Assembly (NCBI GenBank): GCA_011319805.1 | Contig: SJRY01000293.1 | Coordinates: 124,001 to 188,000, forward strand | DNA from: Macrocybe gigantea | Lineage: Eukaryota; Basidiomycota; Agaricomycetes; Agaricales; Callistosporiaceae | DNA: 64,000 nucleotides | Direction of reading: 5' to 3' | Part shown: piece after piece, positions 43,239 through 55,678 of the stretch | How positions within the stretch are numbered: position 1 is the stretch's first letter | Layout: every line of letters starts with the position of its first letter | Notes under the pieces: generated by a model | What the model was told of the DNA's origin: nothing | The model's input: the letters and a program-made list of their open reading frames with translations, nothing else | Databases searched by the model: none | Translations under genes and position numbers: made by a program

Positions 43239-46200
43239 TCAATTCAGAAAGTCAAAGATCACCCTACAAACCACGTATTAAACGTCTGCGTCAAATGGAT
43301 ATAATGAGATCTCACCTGCCCCATTCATTCCCCTCGTAAAGCAGGATCCCCCGCACTTCTGCACTGTCAAACTCTAGCCCAAGTTCGAATTCTTCAAATA
43401 TGAAAGGTCATTCGCAAAACTCTCTACCTCCAGCGCAAACTCACCTGTGTAAAATCCGCCAGGCTGCGGCGATGCCGCGTTATGCTGGAACGTCGGCAGC
43501 GACGATAGGTCCACCGTCCATTTGCAAAGCTCCGTCGTCTCCCCCTCATCAGTGTACCTCATAATCTTGTCCGAGTCACTCGTGTATAACACAGCAATGA
43601 AAGACGAATCTGTTTGCATGACGACCGTGAGAATCCATAGAATCCACATCCGGCCATGCCGCCTGTCCAAACCTCAGCAGCAACCACATACCTTGACTCG
43701 TCTGCGAAAACTTGCTGAATACAAGCACGTCAGTCAGCAAAAAAACAAAAAAGGGGGGGAGGGGCAAGGGTCGAGCCGGCGACCTGACAGCAGCACGTAC
43801 CAAAACTTGGTCCTCAGCTGTTGTCTGAACAATTTGTCCCAAACTCAGCTAAACCACATGGGAAAATGCAAAGAATGGCATACCCCTTCCGAAGAATCGC
43901 GCCCTTTGACACGAGATACTGCAACCTATGCCATCCCAGCCGCCGGCATGTTCAGATCGGCAAAGCAAAGGGCTGAGAGAAGCCCAGAACACTTCCGTAC
44001 CTGTTTTCGCAAATCGACACACCGGCGTCATTGTTTCTGATGTACGCCGGTCGCTTCATCCAATCCTCCTGCTCCGCTGGTAGCTTCACCTGACAGATGT
44101 GGAAAACACACAATCGTCGTCGTCGTCGTCTTCGCTTTCAAAATGCCGGACCGTTACGCACCTTCATGACATATGATTTCGGTGCAATGATGCTCGACAC
44201 TAGCGTCCGCCGCGCTAACCCGTATCGCGCAGCTCCACGAAGGGTCGCTGTGTCGGCGTCCGGAGGCCGCGCAATGACTCTGATTCGGGAAGAGAATTGT
44301 TCCTGTCAAATACAGTTTATTTCGGTCATATGTTGGTTTCTTGAACAGATCGAATTCAGCCACACCTCAACTCGCTGTTTCAAGTACTCCGAGCCCGCAA
44401 AACCGCCCACAAGCAGTAAAGCGTCGATGCGTTGATCCATCTTGAACAGCTGATCTTCGATGAGTTGCAGCACCTGGGAAACACAGCATGCGCATTTACT
44501 CCATCATCGAGTTCACGCGCTCGGATAATTGAATCGCGACCCGCGACGTACCTCGTTGATGACAGGATCGAAAACCTGTCTCCGCAACAAATTTCCTGGT
44601 ATGGAGAGCTGCCCATCTCTCAGACCAACAGAGGGATCATTAGGGTCCTCAACGTTGAAGCATGTGAACTGGAACATGTTCTCTTTTTGATCGCTTGTCA
44701 GCAAACCCGTATCGGACCATTAACGTCAGCCCCCGCAAACGTACCGTCGTCCCTTAACCCCGCATAGTTAAGTTTGTCAGTTTCACTGAAAGAGTGCACT
44801 GTTCAGACCGTGTGACAAGCGTCCGATGTCTACGTTAGCGAACAGCGGGCATCAACCACAGGGAAAACGCGACCGCACTAAAGTAAGCCAAGGATGCGGG
44901 ATCCAAGTGTGCGGGATGGTCGGATAGTAGCGCCTAGCGAAACGATAGTATGAATTGAGTCCCGATTTGGGGGGGAATCATTGCCAACATTATTCGGATC
45001 ATACCTTGACGAGCTCGCGGAAACGAAGGTCAAGGAAAAGACTGCCACAATTAGCACCAGACCTCGCGCACATTTCAGCAATTTCGAGGTTCGCCATTTG
45101 TCCAATTATCTATGTCCGCGGAAAACGAGGTCAAGATGGTCAAACATTCAAAAATACCATTCATGGCAGTGCCACCAACCTTGTACACCGCCTAGAAGAT
45201 CGAATTATCAGAAAAGGGCCGCATGCAAGGATGACAGAGGGCACAGTGAACGACGGACGTACTAAATCTACTGTCCCGCCGCCAGCGTCAACTACGATAA
45301 AGTTCTGCGACGCTTTCAGGTGATGCACATCCGTTAGGTATGCGCAGTGCACCGCGGCGGCCTCAGGCTCAGTGATAATCCTGAGGCGGTCTTTCCAATG
45401 GACGTCATTCGCTCGCGCGCTTTGGACAAGCCCGGCCTGGATAGCCGCTTCTCGCATAATCTCACATCCTTTGGCATCCCATGCCGCAGGCACTGTCAGC
45501 CAGACATCCGCGGAATCTGCAAGTCAGAGGAGAAAAAGATAAATGAAATGTCACGGGTTGAATGACCAAGCATGGGTTGAACAGCGCAGCCTACTGAGAT
45601 CTGCCACAACGCCGATTTCGCGAGTGATTTGGTCTTTGGCATATTCCCATAAGCAGCTCAGGAAGTCCACTATAAGGTCAATGGCCTGCTTCCCTAGCTA
45701 AAATTAAATGACGCGTTTTCAGCATCCTGTCACACTGATCTGGATCGCATCGACACGAACGGGAAGCTGAGGAAGACGAGGGTCTACCGCCGACGGGTCA
45801 CGAAGGACGCGTGGTTCCAAAAACAGCTTGAACCATTCGCAACGTGCTGTTCCGGGCATCGGACTAGCGTTTTTAGCCTCTAGTCCCCAGGCTAGAATTC
45901 TCCCGTGTTCATCATACAGAAGACACGTCGGGATCTGTTCCCGTCAGCGCCAGCGCCTCCGACGATTAGTCAAATTTCTAACCTTCCGGAACGTTTCAAA
46001 GGAACCAGGCCAGTGAAGAATCTGTTGGACTTGGCCACCCGCGATTCGGGATGAACCATAAGCCTAGAGATTCAATCAATATACAAGTCACTAGAGTCAC
46101 GTGTCTCTCGTGGCACTTACAACGCCAGAAAATGTGGTACCTTGAGGCACAACGAAATCAACCTTCTGTGTAGTGGTATCAAAGTATTTACGCACCGAAA

Positions 46201-47068
46201 TCAATCGCAATGGACATCCTTCCTTCGTCCATGGGAGGAGACAGGAATTTAGGCGGTAAGTTGATAGCGGAGGTCATGGACATCATGAGCGGAGGGGTCG
46301 TCGCCGCAAACCCAGCATGGGCCGACGGCGGTCTCATTGGCTCTGTCACGGTGAAGTTGGTCGTTCCGTTAATACCCTGCATCGAAGCCGAGGACCCGTA
46401 GGTCGTCCCGGTGAAACTCAAAGGAGGCGGCGACGACGAAGGGGTCGCGGTGTAGGTGCCAAACTGGTTCACAGGCGGCGGAGTGTAGCTCTGGCCCCAA
46501 GGCTGCGTTGCTCCGGGAATGCCTGGGGAGTGCGTCGGAGGCGGTGCGTGAATCGCCGGTTGCTGGAACATCTGAGGCTTCTCCATCATCAATCCAGGAT
46601 GAGGAGTGGGTTGCTGTGTCGTGATCGTGTTCTGGGCATAATTGGCGTGGTTCTGGTTCGTCGCAACGTTATTTGGGGTGTTTGGTTCCCACAGCAGCTC
46701 ATTTTCCGATGGCAAAGAGTGAAAGAAAGCTCCAGCAGCGAATAGTACGGTTGAAAAAGTTGAGCTGTCAGCGTTGGAGGCAGCGAGGCGCCCGTGTGCC
46801 TGGGTGGCTGTGTTAGTGTCAGGAGTGTCCAGCGTACGTACAGCTAACAAGACTGACTTGCGACGCTTGTCAATGTCGTTCAAGCAGTTGTCGCCATGCA
46901 GCGCTGACATGAGCGCTTCGGTAGGAAGAGGCGCATTGGTTTCTGGCTGAAAGTTTGCGGCCACAAGCGAGGCGTTTGGGCGTTGTGGTGAACTGCGCGA
47001 ACTTGGTCCAACTTCTCCATTACGTAACTCAGATCGTCCCTATAGTATAGAAAGTCGATAGAATTCAT
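43239..47068 (-). CDS. HSPA12-type Hsp70-like ATPase with long N-terminal extension
   Basis: This belongs to the Hsp70-like (HSPA12-related) ATPases that are greatly multiplied in Agaricomycetes; clients and function are unknown. The ATPase core shows MSIAIDFG then SSRIAGGQ (phosphate-1 region), RIITEPEAAAVHCAYL, FIVVDAGGGTVDLV (phosphate-2), a block with LLTSDQKENMFQFTCFNVEDPNDP, DALLLVGGFAGSEYL (adenosine motif) and a C-terminal sandwich-like part ending near 43239. No canonical Hsp70 lid was seen. Unusually, about 280 residues precede the core: a helical start (MNSIDFLYYRDDLSYVMEKLDQVRAVHHNA) and a Pro/Gln/Ser/Thr-rich region (MEKPQMFQQPAIHAPPPTH). One frame break near 46980 fits one missing base. 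The start could also be an upstream in-frame ATG at about 47104. Many small exons between 43400 and 46100 were only partly resolved. Confidence 0.82.
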
Positions 47069-48569
47069 GGATTTCCAGGACTTCCGGTCACAGATTATTG
47101 GCATGGAGCGGACGTTAGGCGCTACAAGTTGAAGTTATCAAAACTAAATATACAGAAGCCAGTTGCACTGAAAACTCGGACACAATATAGGGAACCCAAC
47201 ACATGCATCCGCGGAGACATGGGATTGTAGGCCTGTCTCAGAGGAAAAACGCCTTCCAGAAACTCGCGGAACCAAGAAATGTGAGCAATTCTCCGATCCG
47301 ATGGGGCCGAGTCGCAAGCGACAAGATACCATGAGTAGGAGCCTTGTTAGGAAGGTATTGGTTCTCACACACAGGAGGGCTAGAAAGACAACCACACGAT
47401 AAGAAAGCAGGGAATAATAAGAGCTCACCTATATTAACATTATCACGGAATACCCCGGGCATGCAACCCGACAGTGAAACCATCACAACGGTCGGTGGTC
47501 GGGAATGTGGAGCGAAGAAGAAATCGTGGAAGCTCAGCCTTTTGGCCCAATCATTGTGGAATATTAAGTAAATTCACGCGCATCTTGAAATGATTGTCGA
47601 TAGAACGGGGTAGACTGTTCCATCCGCCGGCATTGTGCGAAGAAACGATGAGGCGAGCTTCACAAGTAAAAGATGCGGTTCACAGCATCATCGAAGCGCA
47701 GATATTTCCGGTCCCAGGCCAGGCGAAGGCAGATATTCTGGAACCCAGCTAGAGACTCGGTTCGGGTATTTCCATGGGTAAGACGCAGAACAAGAAGCTC
47801 GGAAGTAATGGAGGCAATAGTTGGCGATGATGACGTTGACAGCATAAAGCCAACAACCGGTGCCAGCAAGGTCAAAATTAGCACCGCGGGTTCTGACCAG
47901 ACGAAATACAAGCCAATCATTAGACAGTTTCTAGCGCAGCACGCATGGACAAAGAGTCTGTCTGGTACTGCCGCGTGTGCGCACCTCGTCATGCCGTCCC
48001 CTCATGTGCCTAGCCTCAAATGAAGCCGAACACAGCAGCGGCGGTCGCCGTGACGCACAATAGGCGTACACATCTCGTAGTTACAAGCAGCAACGCATAA
48101 GGGCTGCCAAATATGGACTTGCAGTTCGGTGCCAGCTAGATGATCTAGAATCCATACGATGCAGCGAGAAACTTGATTCCAGAGGATTTTCACTTGCTAT
48201 CTTACGGGTGGAGATGCAGGGATGGAACAAGTCAACAAGTTGTCGGAACCAGTAAAAATTCGCCTTCAAGCGAGCAACTGCCACCGGAGGTAACGGAACA
48301 TGTTAACGAGGACCTCGGTGGATGATCAGGGGATAGGAATAGGACGGAAAGAACTTGGCCCGCAAGGGCTTTTCGCGAGGCGACGATCGTGCTGCAAGAT
48401 GATGATCAATGCGAAGGACGTGTGGGAATCGGGCGGTGTTTCAAAATAAGAGTCCGCTCTCGGCTGGTCCCGACAGGCCCAAGTCGACTCGGTTTCGCGA
48501 CGTTCATCTGCTCGGTGTTCCTTCTTGCTTCTTCCATCTTGTCACAGAACGCCTAGCAGTATCGAGCAC
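47069..48569. other. 1.5-kb divergent spacer with one hydrophobic open frame
   Basis: Between the Hsp70-like gene and the small gene at 48570 I see no recognised gene. A minus-strand frame at 47660-47992 has one strong hydrophobic segment (SEPAVLILTLLAPVVGFML) and could be an exon of a membrane protein, but no partner exon was found. Confidence 0.3.
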
Positions 48570-48962
48570 ATGGCTGTAGTCGCCAAGCCACCCAAGAAAC
48601 TAGCTCAGCAGCTCAGCGCCATCGCTGCAACGTGGCTCAGGGACCCATTCCGCCCGAATTTGCAGCTGCAGAACTTCCTGCAGTCTTTGTCCACACATCC
48701 GAAGTTGACGCCCCAGGCCGTCCAGGCAACACGTGCACTGCGCAATAATGAGGTGCATCAGCAGGTGTGCTTCTCCCGCGAACCTACTCTGCCGATCTAG
48801 GTCGTGATGACAGTTTCATTTCAAATCAAGTATCCTTTATCCCAGAAAATGCTTCGGCCTCCGTCCATACCACACCACTACGATCGCCTCGTGGAGGCCT
48901 TTGAGAAGAGCGCTCAAGGCATAGGAAGACCTTGGTGGAAGGTCTTTTTTGGTGTCTGGTAG
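48570..48962 (+). CDS. Small conserved-looking protein, about 108 residues, possibly mitochondrial
   Basis: I do not recognise the product with confidence. Two exons join in phase across an intron at about 48765-48834. The first encodes MAVVAKPPKKLAQQLSAIAATWLRDPFRPNLQLQNFLQSLSTHPKLTPQ, the second YPLSQKMLRPPSIPHHYDRLVEAFEKSAQGIGRPWWKVFFGVW. The tight spacing of Trp, His and Pro, the conserved-looking LRPPSIPHHYDRL and WWK near the end, and the basic, Arg/Ala/Leu-rich start suggest a small mitochondrial assembly-type factor; this is inference only. No frame break. The start at 48570 is preferred over the in-frame 48525 frame because the latter lacks an ATG. Confidence 0.65.
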
Positions 48963-49484
48963 ATGGATCTGCCAGTGCATCGAGTGCTGCTTTCTCCATC
49001 TATGCATGCGGTTGTTTCCTTGTCCTCCCAAACTCCCAAGGCCCACAGCGTTATCGGCGCACCCTTTCGCTGATTCCCGTTCATTATAACACATCACTCC
49101 AATGAATCCCGATCCAAATCCTAGGGTGAATCCGGGACCGCATTGGTCCGTGTCGCAATCGCGGAATCCCGTCTTTGTGTGGGCTTACCAACACGATGTT
49201 GCGGGGACCTATCATCATTATGGCGTCGTACATGGGAATTGCGCGACATGCCGTGAAACGTTCGATTGCGATATTGATACATATTCGTCTGATATGGCTA
49301 GATAATCACGGACACATGCAGTACAAAGGGGATGCGTAAAAATCAATTATGTATTCCTTGTTGAGCAATGAATTCACTCGTGCAATGATTTTGGACATCC
49401 AATGCGTCGTTTGAATTTCGTAATTCAAAGGGTATCGCAGTACATACACTGCAACCTACGCCAACAAGCCGATGGACAACAAGA
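48963..49484. other. Spacer between convergent genes
   Basis: It holds the 3' flank of the small gene and of NOC2. A 67-codon frame at 49102-49305 (with CATCRETFDCDID) starts with ATG but has no known match; I leave it unassigned. Confidence 0.3.
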
Positions 49485-52245
49485 TTACTCTTCCAAGATC
49501 TCATCTTCACCTACTCGAGCCTGTGTGTGTTATGAAATCAGCCATAAATTCTCCATTCGGTCTGCGAACTGAAAAAAAAAAAAGGTTTGGTCACGAGCCC
49601 ACCCACCTTGTCTAGCAGCTTCTTGCGTTTCTCTCTGCTCTTTCTTTGCACTTTGACGTACTTGCCCAACGGTGAGTCTTCCACTTTGAGCTTCAAATCG
49701 TCTTCCCACTCCTCTACGTCTCGAATGTGGGTAGGGGCGAATGAGACAACGTTTCGCTTTTGTTCGATCCATCGCGCGCTGTCTTCGATACGTTCCAACA
49801 GGGTCTTCACGAACTCTTGCTCCTTCGCAGAACTTGGACCTGAGCCTAACCCTGAGCTTGACCCTTTCTTCGCGTTCTTCAATGACTTGCGAAGCTGCAC
49901 TACTACAGGTACGCTGATTTCAGGGAAGCCAATGCTTCCTTGCACTGCCGGGGTGGACAACCATTCGGCCAGCAGGAAAGCCGACTCCTCGATGACGCCC
50001 TCTGCATACACGCGCGTTTTCATGTACTGCTGCGGCGCGCGAATTTGGCTCTCAAAGTCGAGCGGCCGCAACGTGGAAGGTTTAGCTCGTGAGGATGGGT
50101 TCAGCGTGGAAGATATAATCGGCACAAGATACGGGGTAAGGGGGATATACACGTGCGTATGCCGGGTGAGGTGAATGAGCGATCGAATGATGTGCAGATG
50201 GAAGGGATAACACCGGCTAGTTGGCAGGAGCCTGTCACTCGTGCATTAGCTCCTAACCCAAGGTAGTAACTGGCGACTAACTTGATGGCACCCAGGCTGA
50301 CCTGCACAAGAGGATAAATTAAGGGTTTCAGATCACTTTCGTTACCACCATTCTCCACCTGCGCCCGGACGTCGCAAGCTCGCGCAAGTACGATGGCCCA
50401 AAAGTCAATACAATGCGCAAACTGCCAATTATAGACTTGTTTATAAGCTTCCTGCAAGATCGTGGAATGCTCAGGGTCATGAAGAACATATCAGAGCCCA
50501 ATTTTGGTCAAACCTTGCTTTTGACCTTCATGCTGTTCCTCAGATGAATTGCCAATTGTCGAATGTATCCAAATGCATGCTGGTACGCAGTGGCATGATC
50601 TATACAAAAAACTCCGATGCAGAGTTCTTCATAAGATTGATGGAAGGCAAGGTGTGAGCGCTGGTCGATTTGGAGGAGCGCACGAATGTGAGATAAACGC
50701 CCTGTTGAATTGGAAGATAGGAGTTGCTGGTATCATGAAGCCTCTAGATTATACGAGACACTGACCTTCAATACATGGTCGAGAATGGAGTCGTGCGAGG
50801 CTGTCGTTAATTTTCGAATTGCCAAGATGGAAGTAAGGCGAATGGTGTCGTCGGCGCTGGACCATAACTCCAAGCATTTCTAGCTCACACCTTAGCCGGT
50901 ATGTGCTCGGACGTATATCAGATGAACTTGCCTTGAGATACAGTTTGACAGTCTTGCGACTTGTGATGACATATGGGATCAGTTTGGAGCTTTCCGCAAC
51001 TGCCAACTGAAGCAATTCGTTATCCGTCAACTGCGACATGATATACAGGACGTTGTGAAAATACGACAGGATAAGCTTCTGTAATGTCTTCAATTTCGGC
51101 GTTTGGGTAGGTGGCTTGCTAAAAGGCGCAAAAAGGTCGACATGTGGGTCACTTGAATGATTTGATGACTCACAATTTTCCATTGGAAAGCGTTTTGTAA
51201 GGGACGTGATGTTCGAGGATTACTGGCGTGTACCTTAGCGCCGTGGTCACGAGTTTTCTGTATACTGAATACAACAAGGAGGTGAAACGGAAAGGATAAG
51301 ATATGGATAAGCTTTACCTGAGGAGTTGTCAATGCTCCAAGCCAGACTTGGTCCTCCTCATTCATGTGAGCAGCAGACCTGAAAGCGATCAGCAATTTTC
51401 GCAGCGCTCGCAACGAATGTTGCTAATGAAACGTTGGTCAGACAAGAAGTCCACGAACTGACTGAACCCACCTCCAGAAGAGCTTTTGCCATTTTCGTAT
51501 CTGGTCGGTGGTCAGGACGGGCAATCTGTCATCGGTATCATCCTCGTCGACATCTTCCTGGTCCGACTCCATATCTCCAACATCGCCCGCGTCAAACTCC
51601 AGAAGCTCCCTATCATTCTCTTGAAGGTATTTGTAATTCGGGGTCCTTTTCAGCGAGCTTTGAGAGCTCTTGGATGTGTGCTCTGCCCTCCACTTAATTA
51701 CAAAAGGCCGTTTTGGCGTCAATGGTTTGAAATCATCAAGAATTTTGCGCGAACGCACCATCCAAGTTGTCCACAGACGCGAAAGACTCGTCATCTCGAA
51801 TGTCGTCCTCCGCACCCTCGTCCCAGGACTCGTCTTCCATCATATCCTGAAAGTATGTCGTTAAGAATGAGGTCGGACCAATAAGAAAGGATACGAACCT
51901 CATCGTCTCCTGCGTCTTCGCTTTCACTTGAATCCATGAAACCGGCGTCCAGGAGCTCATCGACCGTCATGCTCTTCTTACTACAACTGGAACGTGAACA
52001 AAATTTACCAATGTGTATATCGCTGACGCGAACCTTTTCTTGGCAGATTTTTGGGGAATGACCTCTTCCTCGTCCGTCACATCTGAGCCATCCGCAACCT
52101 CAGTTCCTTCTTTGCTCTGTTTTGCTCCTCGTTTTCCTTCTATACGTTTGCGAATCTGCTTGTGCTTATGACGCGCTTGGATCGTCTTTTTGAGTTGTCC
52201 GCTAGACGCGAACTTTTTGGTCGCTTTTGTGACTTTCTTGCCCAT
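49485..52245 (-). CDS. NOC2: Nucleolar complex protein 2 (ribosome biogenesis; two apparent frame breaks)
   Basis: NOC2 pairs with NOC1 or NOC3 to mature and export pre-60S ribosomes. The N-terminus is basic ([23 protein letters not shown]), followed by acidic stretches ([22 protein letters not shown], EEDQVW region) and the alpha-helical NOC2 core: [59 protein letters not shown]-like segment, [58 protein letters not shown] and [18 protein letters not shown], ending [11 protein letters not shown] at 49485. Frame breaks near 51482 (QK-ALLE, one base missing) and 51634 ([11 protein letters not shown], two T's short) are sequence-error-like. The start at 52245 gives the canonical MGKK. Confidence 0.93.
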
Positions 52246-52520
52246 CGTAGAGGACGTGAGTAGTAACCAAATTTGGCACCGAAAAATTGTGATCTCGGAT
52301 TACGTATGCAAATAGGAAACTTCTCAAATCGAGACGACATAGTTCGAAACAGGCAGTGATTTATCGCTACAACCGTAGACCTACATACCAAAAAAAGAGC
52401 ATGGAATAGCAGATGGAAGAGAAAAGATAAGAAAGCATGTCCAGAGTAAAGCAAGGACGGAATGTTGCATGAGACAACGACGGTGAAGAGAAAAAGTCAC
52501 CTTCCAAAACAAAGATACGG

Positions 52521-54504
52521 TTAAAATGGTCCTGGCCCTGTAGGCCATTGTCCCATAGTCATTCCAGCGTCGTCATGTCCATTGGGCCCATACCCATGCC
52601 GTTTCCCATGGCAGCCATTCCTAAGCCCATCATCCCGTCTCCTTCCCAAGTGGCATCGAATCCATACTGTCCCTGGTCCGTCCAACCCATCGACGCTGGG
52701 TTCATACCTGGGAACATACCAGGCGCAGGACTTCCCATCCCGAGAGGACCCACCATGGGCATACCCAGGTGTCCAACGGTAGACATGGCCGCAGGGGGCA
52801 TGCTAGGCATGTTGACCATTCCACCAACGTTTCCCATCGCTGCTCCCAACATCGGATTCCACGCGCCCATCATTTCGTCCATGGGTACGCCCACTCCATT
52901 CGGCACACCCATGCCCATGGGATTCATTCCCATTCCCATCAACGGCTGGACGATCATCGGATTTTGCGCCACGGGAGGACCTTGAACACCCTGCACCCCT
53001 ACGAATGCTTGCCTGTTACCAGGCGCGAATCGGGCACTGCTGATATTCGTTGGTGGCGTCGGTCCCACTGTCACGGGTAGGACAGGGCCCACAGAGTTGG
53101 CCTGATTCGCGCGTATGGGCGATTTGGGCCGGAGTGCGTCGATTTCTGCAGTCATAGGAACAACAGTCTTTCCTCCATTAGAAAGGTCCTTGATACCCTC
53201 TTCCCACAATTCTTTGTCCCATTTCGTGCCGCGGCCGCCTTCTTCACCTTCGACGTTAACCGTTCCCATGCTGTCCGTTAACGTTGGAAGATGCTCTTCT
53301 TGGCCGGGTGCCAAAACAGTGACCCAACCTCGGCGGAGGGAAGAGGGACGACCGAATATCTCCAAGCGACGGATTCCGAGGCAGAAATTTTCGACAAGGG
53401 TATACATCTCCGGTGGCTTGCGCATCGGGTCTGAAGGGTCACCCTCCCAGAATATGACATCGGTATCTAATTAGGAAATTAGGCGCACGTTTGATAAGAG
53501 TTCCAAATATTGAAAGTTTCCGTGGGCTCACCGACATTACAGTGGACAAACCAACTGTCTGTTGAGCGACGAACGGTGCCCCGAATTCCGATTAAACAGT
53601 GTTGTTTTGTACGAGTGAGCAGTGATGTTGTTGGTGAATCCGTCTGCAATCAAAATGCGAATACTGTCTGGACAGGGGATGATGCGCACTAACCCCTGGC
53701 CCTTTGTTACTCGTCTTATTTGTTTTTACCCAAACAACATCTTCACAACGGCGGTAGCCCCATCTCGCAAGAACTTCTCTACCGCGTTCTAAGCCTTCAC
53801 CCGACCCACTCCCTACCCAGAGAAACACGAAACTGGGATCACCCGCAAGCGTGGGAACGGGCAAGTCCTGGAGATCATCCCAGTAAAGGAAGACGAAAAA
53901 GGCGGGTCGAGTAATATAACGTCGAATTTACACGGATGTATAGATTCAAGGTCGGAAAACTTGAGGTAGGATGGTGGTAAGGAGTGGTTCGTGACAGAAG
54001 CTTTCTTCAAGGATAGAAGCCGTTGTTGTTTAGGGTATCTGAAAGTATGATCATATACGAACGAGGCACGCTGAAGGAGTCAAGTTCAACTGCTTACTCT
54101 TCGAATCTGTGTTCCGGTTCTGCGCCGAGAACCCAATTTTGGGGCCATTCGCCGGAATCAACGTATCTTTGTGAATAATCGTTTCTGATGGTCTCCTCCT
54201 CTGGAACGTAATTCGTGTATCGTGCCACTCGGGCGCGTTTAGCGGGGGTAAGATCCGTGCGGGCCGATGGCTGAGGTCTCTGCTCTGGAGACGCTGGTCG
54301 TGAATCATTCAAGGGAGGTGATGGCGACGGTGCGGGGGATGACACGAGGGGTAATGAGAGAAGCTCCTGTGGCGGCGAAGACAGTGCACGCAGCTGTCGC
54401 CTGTTGAACTGCTGAGAACGACGGACTTGGGCAACCAGTGCATGATGAGCAGCAAGCAAGTCGTTTGCGGCGCTGATGACTTCCATCGTCGATGCTGTTG
54501 TCAT
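52521..54504 (-). CDS. METTL14: METTL14-like MT-A70 family subunit of the RNA m6A methyltransferase
   Basis: METTL14 is the RNA-binding partner of METTL3 in the nuclear m6A writer. The MT-A70 fold is seen in [86 protein letters not shown] and [13 protein letters not shown] followed by RRGWVTV. The [20 protein letters not shown] and [13 protein letters not shown] words place it with METTL14. The acidic-aromatic motif reads DPPF, not DPPW as in METTL3. The N-terminus holds a helix ([22 protein letters not shown]) and Ser/Pro-rich linker; the C-terminal 200 residues are Met/Gly/Pro-rich repeats. Frame breaks near 53881 and 52574 fit one missing base each; the second moves the true end to the stop at 52521. 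The start could be 54504 or the next ATG at 54486. Confidence 0.9.
52540..52990 (-). repeat. Imperfect Met-Gly-Pro coding repeat in the METTL14 C-terminus
   Basis: On the plus strand this is a run of CCCAT-, GGCAT- and CCCATGG-like words. Translated on the minus strand it gives variants of [10 protein letters not shown] and [10 protein letters not shown]. It is degenerate rather than a clean tandem array. Confidence 0.6.
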
Positions 54505-55678
54505 CAAGTTGCAAATTGTCTAAGAAATGAGTCAGCACAACTTAGATCCTACGCATTGGATGCATGCTCAATGGCAATGGTAATGGTGAGCAGTAGAAGA
54601 ATCTACGCGTATAAGAGTACAGTCGACCTCGTGACGCAAAGTCTCACGTGTGTACAGGTGTTGACATCGCAGGCCAATGCACTCAACACAAAAACAAACA
54701 CATAATGACAACTGAACGAGTTTGTTACCAAGTCCTTTCATCACAGACTCGACTGGTAGCTATGTAACCGCCTTGCATGCTCAGGAACTCGGAGGAACAT
54801 CACCTTGTGATGTATTTCGGATTCATCCTACTATTTGCAAATTGATTGCTGTTGCGTCTTGTCCTATTTTATCGCAAGCATCTGCACTTAGGTATCAATC
54901 GCTACCCACAGAATCCATCAAAAATCGTATTCTGGGATCCAGTGTTCGGGATCCTCGGGCCACTCTAGGTGGTTCAGAAAGGCACTGGTAAGTTTGCCTG
55001 GTTTTTGGATTACATTGTCGCGTGTGCACAACTTGCGGGGCCTTGATTACAACGAAAGGATTTTGATTTTGATTCCGCATTGAGCTTTTTTTTTTTGCTA
55101 CAGATTGACAATGTCCTACTCGATTGCGCAGGTTGCTGCAATGTGGAACAGTGTAAGTGACTTGAGATATTTCAATTTTTCTCCCACACGCCATTTTTTT
55201 AGTAATTATACTCGGACGTTCGCAATCGAAAGCAATTGAGATATAAAACCGATGATTGCTTGGCGCATAAAGCTTAAGCGAGAGATGAGAAACTATCGAT
55301 GCTCAGAATGTGACAAGAGCCGCGCCCGCTTCACCGCCATGAAAGACGCCAGTGGCCCTGCGGTGTCGCTTAAGCTTTTCGCTATGGCATAGGCCCTTCC
55401 TCTGACACGTTCACGACACGCTGAGCGTTCAAAAGAGGACCCTTTTTAGTCAGTTACGCGACCATCCAACCAGTGCCGTGAGAATTAATCTTTTTCATTC
55501 CTCCATCTCCCCCCTCGCCCTCGACGTGTTTCTGTCTTTTCCATCGCTTCTCTTCATGCGTTCGCGTTATTGACACCCTTGTCACGCCCTCACCAACCGC
55601 GCCGAGATATTTCCCATAATATAAGCCCAATATAAACACTCTCTAATTCCCCGGCCCCAACACACCTTCCGACGTGAC
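54505..55678. other. 1.2-kb divergent spacer between METTL14 and the hypermodification-chromodomain gene
   Basis: No gene is supported here. A frame of 89 codons (54722-54991) and small minus frames have no known features. CACGTG occurs near 54645. Pyrimidine-rich, GC-poor sequence at 55440-55660 precedes the start at 55679 and includes a TATAA-like word at 55619-55635. Confidence 0.4.

Noticed and set aside
49102..49305. 67-codon frame with a Cys-rich segment
   Set aside because: Isolated short frame in a convergent 3' region with no known match.
52548..52985. Plus-strand Pro/Ile/Met-rich 145-codon frame
   Set aside because: It is the antisense of the METTL14 Met-Gly-Pro repeats, which create open frames on both strands.
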